A DNA stretch of 64,000 nucleotides from Phycomyces blakesleeanus NRRL 1555(-). Taxonomy: Eukaryota > Mucoromycota > Mucoromycetes > Mucorales > Phycomycetaceae. Both the position numbers and the translations under genes were made by a program. Below, piece after piece: positions 22,213 through 35,860 of this stretch (the first letter of the stretch is position 1; each line of letters starts with the position of its first letter). The stretch is from assembly GCF_001638985.1 (NCBI RefSeq), contig NW_017265161.1, forward strand, positions 350,985 to 414,984, read 5' to 3'. The notes beneath the pieces were generated by a model. It ran no database searches, was not told the DNA's origin, and saw only the letters and a program-made list of their open reading frames with translations.

Positions 22213-25200
22213 TTATTTCGTTTCTTTTAAAGATTCATTTGTCTTTGATTGATCCTTCTTTGCACTAGGAACTGGTGTTTCAGATGCAGTGATCTCCATA
22301 CTTTCAAACTCATCCGAGAATGAAGTCCACTGAAGATCACTTTCCTTGGTGTCACTACTAGTAAAATCTCCAAATGGATCATCTTCAGCCTCATCATTAA
22401 CAGCAGCATTTGTAGCATTTGTAGCATTTGTAGGATTGGCAACATTGGCAGTAGGAGGAGTATCAAAGGGAGTCGTGGTAGTGGTTGTACAGTTTGATGA
22501 TGGTGACGGTGGTGACGGTGCTGTGTTTGTTGTATTGGTTGTGTTTGTAGTATTTTTAGTATCTGTTTTTGTTGCGGTGGATTGTACAGCAGAGGTTGGC
22601 GAGGGTACCACACTGGTTGCCTGGGCTACTTTGGTTGGCTGCACATCGGCTTCAGTTTCTTTTGCAGGTGTAGGCGTGGGAGTGGAATTAGGGTTAGGGT
22701 TAGGGTTAGGGTTAGGATTTGAGGTTTGGGTTGGAGTGGAGGTTGCAGTCGTATCTGTTACTAGTGTGTCTGCTTTTATTGGGATTTCTGTTGTAGATGT
22801 GGCCGCGGCGGAAGCAGCAGCGGAAGCGGAAGCGGCAGCAGCTGTGGCTGTGGCTGTGGCTGCCACAGTTTCTTCAGTTGGAAATTCATCTTCTCTTGCA
22901 TGGCTCTGAGTACGATGAAGCATATTGATTTGTGGAAACTCGGAAAGTCCTCCAGACCAGTCCGCACCTCTACCAACATCCTCTTCATCATCACTTCCGT
23001 ACTCTTCCTCTTCTCCGTGCAAAGTACGCGTATGTGTAGGTGGTTCGTTTTCGTTGGTTATGCCGAACCCGCCGCCATAACCATAATCACGGTCATAATC
23101 ATCCCTACCACTTTATTATATATATGTGTGTTTAAAGATTGAGTCAATTAGTTGGCTCCAAAGTCACCGTGGATAACTTTGTTGGTTAGAACCTACGTTA
23201 TCCAGTTTTCATGCTCTTCATCATCATCGTCTTCTTCATCGTCGTCATCTACCGTATCTTCGCCACCCCTTTGGGCCAAGTAACGTGAATACTATACAAG
23301 TTAAAGTAAATAAATAAGTATGGTTATTGTGTGAAGTAAAAAAAAAAAAGGGGGGGGGGGGGGGGGGGGGATTAGTTAACAAAAAGCTTAAAAAGAATCT
23401 TACCTGACTTGCTGCAGTTCCGTCAAGGACATCTTCATCTTCATCATCTTCACTCATCCCAGCCTCGATTCCATCATTAGGACGTGCACCACCCAATGGT
23501 AATCGGTCTCTCTCCTTGGTTTCCTTCAACTCGTTGTTGCAATAGTGTTGCCACAAATCCATATTGACATCACCCTTGATTTCAGCTACGATTGTTTCTG
23601 GATAACCTTCAAACAACTTGATGATCTCATCAGCAATAAATGTCAAATGTCCCATAAATCCAAGACGCATTCCCTTTGGTTTGGCACTAGAAGAAAAAAA
23701 TTTAAAAAAAGGAGGGTAAATATCAAATACTCGTTAGATCTTGTTTTGCGGATTCAAAAGTCACCCACTCTTGTCTATGTTTCTCAAACCCAACTATTTA
23801 TATATATATATATATATTTTCTCTTTACCATGCTTCATCATTTTCCTTTTGAACCTGAACCATTCGATCTGTCAAACGACCGTCCTTGAAGATTGAGATG
23901 GCCAGGGTGCGGTTGTATCCCTTGTCCATACGTCCATTGAATACTTGGTGAAGCATATCATAGATTACATAATGCAAAAAGTTGTTCCATGGGAATGAAA
24001 AGAACAGATCCTTTTGTACATATGTGTGTGTGTGTTTGCATAAAATCCAACTTTAGTTTAGTTATCAAAGATTTAAAGATCATCAAGATTGTGTCTTTAT
24101 ATATATATATAAAATACTTACGGTGCAGGTAGGCATGACCTTGTGCTCTACAAATTTTACTTTGAGATAGTCACCAATGGGCTCTGACTTGGCTTGTTCG
24201 ATGTCCTTGGCTGTCAATCTGACAGGAGACGGAGATGGGGACGGAGAAGAGGAAGCTTGTTGCTTGGACTGATTATCACCAGACATGGTTTGTTGTTTTT
24301 GCTGCTGTTGATCGAGTGCCTTTATGTCTGTCTGGTTAGAGTCGGCGTTTGTGTCGTCGTTGTCGTCTGGAGATGAATTGAGATTGGACATGTTTGAACA
24401 ATGGATCAATTCTGCAAACAGTTCACAGATCTTTAATCTTTCGAATCCCAGTGGCATCTGTTCTCCAATCGATGTCTTCATAGGTCCTGTCTATTATATA
24501 TTATAAATGTATACATAAATCACACACAAAACAGAAAAAGAAATGATCAGAAATTATGTTAATTACACAAAGAATTGTTGTGAATTAAATTAATTAGAAT
24601 TACAAGTATTAGAATAGAAGAAAGAGAAATGAAATCCAATACAAAAGAATAAAAAGAAAAAGAAGAAGAAAAAGACACTCACCACAGATTTAGGTTTCAA
24701 GAGAAGATTATTGAATTCTCCTACATGATCAGCCAGGACACGTAACATGTCTGCAAGAGAAACTGTAGGGTGTCTGAGTGATGCATTTGCCTGGTATCCA
24801 TAATTTCCATTTGCCATTGGATCATTATCCATGTCACTTTATGAAAAAACCAAAACGATCGTATTAAGTATACAAAAAATAATAATAATGATATCTGTTG
24901 GTATTTGGCACTCTTTATGTTATTTAATTTACCTGTTGTTGTGTCGAATGAGATCAATAATGATGGTGACACCATTGATCAATGTGGAGGTCGAATTAGG
25001 AGCATCGGGATTCAACATAAATTTCACTAATTTTTTCATCATTCGTTCACTACAAGCAAATGATAGTAACGATTTATGTGTATAAATAAAAACACATGGG
25101 CAGAATAATACAGTCAATCAATAGCTGAGCGAATAATGTCTTATAGCAGACATCCTTTTAACATTGGCCTCTAATGTTTATTTTCTAAAAGCAAATCCCC

Positions 25201-26963
25201 ATAACAAACCTCTTTAGTTCAATAATCAAATCATTGACACCAATACTGGGGGATTCTGTAAGACTTGTTTGGGACATGCGAATAATTTCACATATACATT
25301 GCTGAGCTATCGAGTGCTCCTAAAATAACAACAACAAAAAAGGACATTAGAATAACCGAGCCAAGCCAAGCCAATATATATATATATGAATGTTACTTAC
25401 TTCACTATCCAGGTAAGGATTCAATCTATCGACCAAGTCGTCTAATAAACCTTGATCACTCAGCCACTAGGATAAGAAGAGCAAATGAACCGACACCAAT
25501 AATAAAACAGTATGCATAATGATTAATACATTTTTTTTTCGCAGTACATATATCATTACATATTCACATATCCCATGTTTGTGTTTTTATTTTATTTTAT
25601 CTGCAACTCACCTGTACAATTCCTTTTGCTTCTGGAAGTTCTTCTAGGTGAACAAGTGTAAGTAATAGGTCCATAATAGCAGAGGTTTGCAAGTGAGCGA
25701 GAATTTTTGACAGATTATCAGGCTTGGATCTAATAAACTCCACCATCTTTTGATATGTATATAAAATTTAATTTAATTATAAATTTATATAATTAATTTT
25801 ATTAGTGAAACAAATAACCACACTTGAATTTCCTTTTGATTTTTTTTTTTTTAGTTTTCAATTATATTGATATTTACCTCTTGGGTCTGCTTTGTCAATA
25901 GAACAGTAATGACTTTACAAAAATAGGATGCCTTTAAAGAATCCAATCCAACAGGTTCTGATTCGTTTGAGATAGCTGTAGCTGTATCTGTAGCTGTAGC
26001 TGTAGCTGTAGCTGTAGTCGTGGTTGTATTGGTGGCTACATCAGTGTTACCAGAAATATTATTAGCGTTGTTGCTGTTGTCGTTGGTTGTAATTGCGGTG
26101 GTTGTTGGTTGGTCTGATTTTGGAACAATCTTGCGTCTGGGCGCTGCGGGGCGATCCAGAAAAGACCACAGTTCTTCGAGGAGTTCTTTGTGTTCGATTA
26201 CAATGGTGTCAATAATAAGCGGAATTTCGCAGGCTATGATTTCGCAAGCCAGGAATGGATATCTAATGTTTATATAATGAACAAAAAAAAAAGAAGTTAT
26301 AAAGTGTTTGTATTGTTAATAGACATCTAATTTTTTTTTTAAAAAAATTATCTTTCTTTGCTTGAAAAATAACAATATCAATCACTTAATCAATTAATCA
26401 ATTGATTAATATATTGAAAGATACCATCTTTTCTTCTTCTTCTTCTTTTTGCTTTCTTTCTTGCTCATTAATCAAACCATAAAGTTATTATCTAGCCTTT
26501 ATTTTTCTTATACGCACTTGAATCGTTGTCCTTCCTCGAGATGGGTAGCAGTAATGTAGCCAAGGAGCTTGCTAATGTTGTGAGGTTTGCAGAGACTGAT
26601 TGTTATATTTTTTTTTAAAAAAAAAAGTGATATATGTATATATAAAGAGAAAGTAGAAGTAGTTAAAGAGATAATATGAAAGAACTGGAATGTGTCGCGT
26701 TAATAGTTGATGTGGATGAATGAACATCAATACAGGTAATTATGTCTTATAGGCATAGTATACATTTATAGATTTATATAATTATATAGATAATTAAATA
26801 AATAAATAAATAAAAAAGGATACTATTCGATAAGCTTCTGGTTATGGGACTTTGCTTCTTGTAGGAGATCTTCTTCATCCATCAAGTCTTCTAGGGTGAT
26901 GTCCTCTCGATCGAGCAAGGTGTCGATTGCTGACGGGTTGTGAAAACCAAAGCGCCAGAACAT
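22213..26963 (-). CDS. SIT4 phosphatase-associated (SAPS-domain) protein
   Basis: Thirteen exons (26824-26963, 26518-26595, 25878-26262, 25612-25746, 25401-25466, 25210-25319, 24933-25049, 24683-24836, 24122-24490, 23829-24010, 23404-23686, 23197-23291, 22213-23110) close in frame to about 1003 aa. It begins [20 protein letters not shown], typical of SAP proteins. Helical-repeat SAPS blocks follow, such as [47 protein letters not shown] and [17 protein letters not shown]. These regulatory subunits bind Sit4/PP6 and direct it in TOR signalling and G1 progression. The C-terminal third is acidic and low complexity, with Thr-rich and PNPNPN runs, and ends with [12 protein letters not shown]. The poly-Thr insert around intron 3 is variable sequence. 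Confidence 0.93.
22688..22717. repeat. Telomere-like TTAGGG tandem inside the SAP gene
   Basis: Four perfect TTAGGG units plus a fifth TTAGGA lie within the last SAP exon. On the coding strand they read as alternating Pro-Asn codons in a low-complexity linker. TTAGGG is the common fungal telomere repeat, but here it is in a coding repeat, so slippage expansion is the likely source. Confidence 0.7.
23338..23370. repeat. A12-G21 homopolymer tract in SAP intron 11
   Basis: Twelve A followed by 21 G on the plus strand sit inside an intron of the minus-strand SAP gene, so the transcript carries a long C run then a U run about 45 nt before the splice acceptor. The G count may be inexact because long homopolymers are error-prone in sequencing. 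Confidence 0.8.
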
Positions 26964-27076
26964 GATTGTTGTAAGTGAAAGAGAATGATTATTATTGCAA
27001 TGTTCTTTATGTTGGTGCTTTTTTTTGTTTTTTTTTAATGTTTTGGTTGGTTGGTTGGTTGGTTATTTTTTTCTTC

Positions 27077-27112
<36 letters not shown>

Positions 27113-28819
27113 TTTACTATATAATACTAATAGATAATTATATAAAATATATATAAAAGAAACAGTTATTTTATTATAGAAATTCAAGCAGAATATATAT
27201 ATATATATATATAGACAGAACTTCAAAGAGAGTGAGAGTGAGAGTGAGAGACAGGAAACCAAGAATCCCGATAGTCACGCGTATGTCATCAGAAGTTGAT
27301 GATTGGCTTAAACCCAACCCAAAAGGAAAGAGTCCATTTTTTATTTTTATTATCCTATTGTTTTGTGTATATAACAAGTATTATAAGTTTATTTTTACCT
27401 TTTTTCTTTTTCTTTTTCTTTAGGTCTCCTTGACAACAGATGATGATAGTAATGATATCGATAATTATAATTATAATGATAGTTGTTAAATAAGTTTTTT
27501 TTATAAGATAAAAAATAAAAGAAAAAGATAGGTAAAAGGATAAAATGAATATAATATATACAATTGATATTATATTATAAAAAAGAAAAATAAAGGAAAA
27601 GTAGTCGGGAATTTAGTATTAACGAAAAATACTAAATTTCTTGCTTGTATTCATTCATTCATTTATTTATTTTTGTTCTCCTGAATTAAACAAATTAATA
27701 CTAAAGAGGTTGTTGGCTTAAACAGTGTGTACGAACAACTGCTATATGTACATATATAATAAATATACACTTACAGATATACATATACATATACATATAG
27801 AGTACATACACTGTATATGCCGTGTAAAAAAAAGAGTATTCAAATATGGAGTGTGATGTTAAAGGCGCCAATCTTAAGGAACAATATGTTACATAAAACA
27901 ATATTGAGTAGTCCGGCAGATACTCATCCTTTCTTTTGTGTAGCAAATTTGCTCCTAAAAAGTCAATTAATCCAGTATGATCACTTGTCTTTATTCATTA
28001 AAGAAAATTATGCAAAAGCTGAAAAGCACTTTTTTTTTTATTTTCACTATTAAAGTAGTTTTTACCAAGAGGAGTACCTGGGTCTAGACAATAGGCCCAT
28101 ACCAGTAAAGTGCGAGATATAAAAACCCTTCCACAACTCTTTGAGTCTCATTGATGAGGTCAATGGACTGGTCTTGCAGTCTTGCAATACACCTATGATG
28201 TTTGTAGAATATTCCCCTTTATTTATTACCTTGATAGTTTACTAATACATCTCTATAGATACCTAGCTACAGAAGTTTAGCTTATCATGATTAACCAAAC
28301 CTTGACCTTTTCGCTTGACATATCTCCCTTTTATTCATCCCAATCCAAAGTAATATATCGATTCTTAACGGGAGAGCACAAAAATATCATAGATAATATT
28401 CAAAACTATACAATAAGATAGGAGTGATAATTGTCCAAGTTTTTTTTTTCTGAAACAGATCTGCAATAGCCAAAAAAATAAATAACAAACTACGGTGAGG
28501 CGTAAATTATTTATATCTATAAAAGTTCTTGTATTAAGGTCAATATTTATCAGCACTGAGCGAATCTTTTGTATTATACGTATTATCTAAGCCTTCTGTC
28601 TATTTTCTCTCATGTATATATATATCTGGCTGCAAGGCAGGATCCCCAAAAAGGTCCCATTTTCTTATTTCTTTATTTTCATTTTCTCTCTTCTTCTTGC
28701 TATCTATCAATATTTCTGCCTTTCCCTTTCTCCCTTTATTTTTCAGCTGCTTAAAGCCAAGACCAGCGCAACATTTACATCTCTCCACTGCACTGACCTG
28801 CTACTAAGTTTGTTTCGCA
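26964..28819. other. Intergenic region with dispersed repeat copy and kinesin 5' flank
   Basis: AT-rich DNA between the SAP gene start and the kinesin-like locus. It holds TA tracts, TTGG repeats near 27048-27063 and one copy of a dispersed repeat (27673-27730). From about 28600 it becomes CT-rich with a TATATATA site at 28616-28623 before the kinesin ATG, resembling a normal promoter and leader. No other gene is supported. Confidence 0.45.
27673..27730 (+). repeat. Dispersed repeat, copy 1 (AT-drifted)
   Basis: This 58-bp stretch starting TTGTTCTCCTGAATTAAA matches 31212-31269 at most positions, and the similarity extends weakly upstream through CTTGCTTG and ATTCATT runs. Most differences are transitions, with A or T in this copy where copy 2 has G or C. 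The copies flank the kinesin-like locus in direct orientation, 3.5 kb apart. Confidence 0.6.
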
Positions 28820-30384
28820 ATGTCTGGTAGAAACATCAAGATTGTCTGTCGATTCCGACCTAAGAACTCCATCGAAATCAATGAGGATGGTGTTCCTATC
28901 ATTGATGACGAAGGAACGGTCCTCCAAATGAAGGTAAGACAAGATTTCGAAACGCTAATGTCAGAAACAAACCAAGAGAGAGAATCAGTAATATCGATCG
29001 TGTGTGTTTATCTGTATTTCTTTAGGGAAAAGAAGCCCAGGCAACGTATGAATTTGACAAGGCATTTAACATGAATACTCCTCATAAAGAACAACTTGAC
29101 TATTTTATTCAAGGTATTGTTGATGGTAAGTTAGTTAGTTAGTGTGTGAAATGCTTGAGTTTAGCAACCAACCAAACGAACAAAAGAGTATGTTACCGAT
29201 ACAGCCATATATTTATTATTTTTTCTACATATAAAATGAGAAACAAAGATGTCTTTGCGGGTTCTACCGGTACAGTGTTTGCTTACGGACAAAGAGGCTT
29301 TGGAAAAACATTCACAATGATGGTAAAGAAAAATAATTTTATACTTCAAAAGTTGCTTATACGTGTCTATATACATAACTACTTATAAGGGCATTGGCAT
29401 AGACAATGAAAATAGAGAGAATATTTTTACCTGTATTGTCGAACATATTTTTGACAGTATTTTTCGTGCTCCAAGCAACCTTGAATTTACTATAAAGGTT
29501 TCACACACGGGGATTTACATGGAGAAAGTGTGCGATTTGTTAGACCGTAAGTGTATTCAAATAATATGTATATTTGTGGTTTATAGTTGTGAGAAGTTGA
29601 TAATAGATAGTTTTGACACGCTCACAAATCTATGTATATATCCTCTATTAGTTACAAATGATGGTCTAGAGATACAGGAGGACAAGGCAAATGGTGTCTA
29701 CATAAAGCGTTTACTGCATGTTTATGTTGGCTCATTTGAAGATGTCTATGAAGTTGTTCGTCGGGGCACTGACAATCGCGATAAAGCCTATGCAGGCAAG
29801 TCATTTGTATACTTTTATACTTATTCTCTCTAAAAACAAATACTAATACTGATATTTATAATTTCTCGTCTTGTCCATAACCTATTTTTCTACTTTTTTT
29901 TTTGCTAACTAAATAGACATGGATGTCGAAAGTTCCCAGGCTCACTCTATTATTGCTATTACGATTATCCAAAGGAATCTTGATACTCATGGAACAAAGT
30001 GTGGAAAGCTGTATTTCGTGGACAGTTAAATTTGATAGATCAAAAGATTTATACTTGTTGTGCTCTAGCCCTAAAGTCTTTTTTTTTATTTTTTTATTTT
30101 TTACCTTTATTCCTATATCATCCCTTCATGGCTCTTTCGCACGTATCACATTTTGGTCGGTGAAAGATAGTGTGAAGAGTCAGTCAATACGGAACGATCT
30201 GATATGTCTTCGCCCACCATCTTTCATATTAAATAATACAAAACTCTCCAAAACATCATATAATAAATCCAAATCCAAATCGAAAACCAAAACCCACGCT
30301 ATCCTCTTGTTGCACAGCAATAGAGGCTCATCAGCTCTTTTGAGCACAGATCTGCCTAAAAACAAACAAACACAGAAAATGTAA
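28820..30384 (+). pseudogene. Kinesin motor-domain gene, decayed
   Basis: Five introns join in phase to exons 28820-28933, 29026-29125, 29249-29322, 29390-29546, 29652-29795 and from 29917. Together they give the first part of a kinesin-1-like motor: NIKIVCRFRP, FDKAFNM, TVFAYGQRGFGKTFTMM (P-loop; usual form GQTxSGKT), YMEKVCDLLD, DKANGVYIK, and ESSQAHSII where switch I normally reads SSRSHSIF. After KLYFVDS a stop (TAA) falls where DLAGSE of switch II should be. Further decayed motor sequence follows out of register (KDSVKSQSIRNDLICLRPPS). The fifth intron appears to use a GC donor. Intact splicing with mutated nucleotide-binding motifs and a missing switch II suggests a recently lost paralogue. 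A truncated divergent protein is possible but less likely. Confidence 0.75.
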
Positions 30385-31211
30385 AAGAGATTGCTCATCC
30401 TAAAAGTGCTATAATCAACAAAAGAAATGTTTTAGCTTGGTTGAAGATAATAATTTGTTATTCAATTTGATTAAGAGTGCCAGCAAGTCTCGAGCGCGTT
30501 TCAACTCATGCTTGGCTTTGATCTTTCTTTAGAACTACTTGAATTTGTGCTCAAAAGAAACCCACCTCTGTTTTAAGAGTTCATCAAACTTAATAAATTT
30601 TGCGATCTGGTGTAGCCAAAGCGAAATGAAAAAGAAAAAGAAAAACTTTACCCCTCAGACCTGTGCAACACTTGAAAAAGGGCGGTTTACACTCAAGCTG
30701 CTTGCCCGCATAAAGATCCACTTGATATGCGACAGGTAAGAACTAAAGAAAAGAAAAAGGCAATAGGCTAGTTTAGCTTGCAAGAAATTTGCGGGCAACA
30801 AGATAACGGGCATTGACAGAAACATCTCGCACTCGAGTTTTGCAGATATGATGCCTGCCAAACAAGTTTTATTGAAAGAAGTTGATTTAGGGGGTTTGAA
30901 AAGCTTATATTAAACGAATTCAAACTGTGCGCTATAGAACGCTCACTGTCAAGCATCTTTGAAAAAATTAACTTTATGGTATGTCTTTGAAATGCTACAT
31001 GTCTGTTTAATGAATGGTGTTGATCTGATTAAATACACCATTAAAAGTAGTACTCAAGGCTTAGGTTGGACAATAAAATTTGCATTGCTGAGCTTTTGTT
31101 CAAGGAGTGGTGAAAAACGTCATTTTTTTTTTAAAAAGACAACTATTGTCTATATGAGAATTTTTTTTTAAAAAAAAAAGAAATACCATATCTCTGCTTG
31201 TTTCATTCATT

Positions 31212-31269
31212 TTGTTCTCCTGAACTAAGCAGATTAATGCCAAGGAAATTGTGTGGTTTGAACAGTGTG
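31212..31269 (+). repeat. Dispersed repeat, copy 2
   Basis: This is the second copy of the 58-bp repeat at 27673-27730, in the same orientation. It retains more G and C residues (for example GAACTAAGCAG versus GAATTAAACAA), so it is probably nearer the ancestral sequence. It lies directly after a T9-A10-G palindrome at 31161-31180. It may be an edge of a mobile element; no ends were defined. Confidence 0.6.
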
Positions 31270-31835
31270 ATACTAAATGATAAAATAACGATCATGATAT
31301 TAATGCTAATATTTAAGAGTATTTGACTTTGTTAAAAATATTACAAGATTTGAAGATTTTGAAACGGCTATATATGCATATACTTGAAATCAAAGAATAG
31401 AAAAAAAAAACAAAACAAGAACCAAATATTGAACCAAGGAGTCTGTTTCAATTTATTGACTATTATTAAATCAATTGGTTTGATCAATAAATATTACTCT
31501 TACAAGATATATAAATGTATAATCTTATTATGGGCAGGATAAAAGATACATATGTTTATAGGGTTATGTAATGCATATATTTCTAATAACCAAGCATACC
31601 CACGACGCTATTTTTCTATTTCTTCTTTGTGGTTACACTTTGATGCACAGTCCACTAATTCTTTTAAATGGAAAAACATTCTTCCAGTAAAATAAACCAC
31701 TTCTTTATTTTCCATCATTAATCGAAACTCCTACCTTTAATCCATTTATAAGATGATACAATAGAACAAAAAAATCAAGAAAGTAAAGTAATAAAAAGGA
31801 TAATCCTAGATTTTGGGAGTAGTATCTTTAAGAAC

Positions 31836-31869
<34 letters not shown>

Positions 31870-32092
31870 GTAAATGTACATGTACGTCTATATGTATGCT
31901 TCTTTTATTCACTCACACACTCATTCATTCATTCATTCACTTATTCATTAATTTACTTGTTTATTTATTTATATTGGTAACTTGGCAACAAACAGAAGAC
32001 ATCAAGTTACACACTATTATCTTGTTATACTCGATAGCGAAAGAACTTCATGTGATTGATGCCATGTCTGTCCCTGGATTCAATGGCCGTTT

Positions 32093-32100
32093 CACGTGAC
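32093..32100. promoter_or_regulatory. E-box TCACGTGA upstream of squalene monooxygenase
   Basis: The palindrome TCACGTGA lies about 280 bp before the ATG of the sterol gene. SREBP-type bHLH factors, which control fungal sterol genes, can bind E-boxes of this form. The site and distance are consistent with such control; the regulator itself is inferred. Confidence 0.45.
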
Positions 32101-32369
32101 AGACAACTCTGGAAACAACGAAACACTTCTTGACATTCATCTCAATCACAATTCTGGTTATTAGTCTTCTTTCTCTTTTTTTTCTTCTTCTCTCCCTTTC
32201 TTTCTTTCTTTCTTTCTTATTCTTTCTTTTCCTTCTTTCTCTTTTTACCTTGTTGATTTTGAATCACCTAATTGTCTTTAATTTCTAAATTTTTTATTTT
32301 AATTTTTTTAATTTTTTTAATTTTATAATTTTATAATTTTATAATATTGTAATTTATTCTCTAACTTGA

Positions 32370-34759
<2,390 letters not shown>

Positions 34760-35278
34760 TATCCAAGACCATGTATTTTTTTCTTTCTTTCTTTCTTTCC
34801 TTTCTAATTCCTAATTTCTTTCAATTCATCTTATTCTACTTCTTTTTACTTTACTTTATCACCCAATTAAAAGATAAATAAATAAATAAACTATACATTT
34901 TATCAGTACATTTGTCTAGCTCAATACAAACTTCTTTTTTTTTTGATCTATAGAGATTTACAAAAAAAACTATATACATACAATAATCTTAGACTGGAAT
35001 GTTAATGCATATGCATAAAATATATAACTGGTATTATGATTGCAAACACAAATGTAATTTATTAAACAAGGTCTGAAAATAAGATAAAGACATTAAAGCA
35101 CTGAATAGGTGGCGGGGAGAAAGACGTGGGCTTACAGGAGATAAAGAAAGAGGGGAAGGGAAGGGAGGGGATACTGCTGCTGCTACTGCTACTGCTTAGA
35201 ACAAAAATTAACATTTGCGAGTGAACAAAGTTATGAATAACATAACCTTCTTGACTATCTGGAGACTAAGAAAGCGAC

Positions 35279-35535
35279 CTAGTTTCTCTGATTAACAGTG
35301 TTCTTCTGTGAGTTATCACTGGCGAATCCACCCTTGAAGAGGTTGTTTCCCTATAACATATAGACATTAGTTCTTGCTTTTGTGGGCCTTGGATAGATGT
35401 AAGCTGTGATCTTACCAATCCACTGACGCGACCCTCATTTCCGATTCCAATGGCATCCTGGGAAGAACGACGAGGAGCAGCAAAGGCAACGGCAGAGAAG
35501 AATGTAACGATGACGAGGACAGCAGAGAACTTCAT
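35279..35535 (-). CDS. Small secreted protein, 63 aa
   Basis: Two exons (35416-35535 and 35279-35350) splice in phase across GTAAGA...TATAG. The protein starts MKFSAVLVIVTFFSAVAFA, a standard signal peptide with probable cleavage after AFA-A, about residue 20. The mature part is about 43 residues, basic and Gly/Asn/Ser-rich (APRRSSQDAIGIG, LFKGGFASDNSQKN), without cysteines. An RR pair just after the signal could be a Kex2-type processing site. I do not recognise a family; candidates are a secreted peptide or wall-associated protein. The upstream TATA box and C-rich elements suggest strong or inducible expression. Confidence 0.7.
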
Positions 35536-35860
35536 GATGAATTTGTTGTTTGTTGTTTGTTGTTGATGATGATGATGATAATAATAATGATAATGAAGAT
35601 GCTTATAATAAATAAGTAAAAGAAAGGATTGGTTGTGTAATTGAGGACCTCGACAATTGACTAACCCACCCCCTTTATATATAAGATTCAAAAAAAAATT
35701 AGAGTCTAAGAATACATTAATCTAATGGCTTGGCTAATGTACAGTAAAGTCAATTATTTACCGTTTAAACACATTTACCCCAAAGTATTTTTTTTTCTAC
35801 TACAGATGACACTGATCTTTTTTTTTTTTTTCAGTTGAACACCCCACCCCCTCTTGTAGT
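35536..35860 (-). promoter_or_regulatory. Promoter of the small secreted protein: TATA box and two C-rich elements
   Basis: On the minus strand a TATATATAAAG box lies at 35673-35683, about 140 bp before the ATG. The decamer CCCACCCCCT occurs twice on the plus strand, at 35665-35674 and 35843-35852. On the gene strand it includes AGGGG, the core of fungal stress elements. The repeated decamer in otherwise AT-rich DNA is the most operator-like signal in the window. Confidence 0.5.

Noticed and set aside
22346..22909. A 187-codon plus-strand frame
   Set aside because: Antisense of the Thr/Pro-rich C-terminus of the SAP protein.
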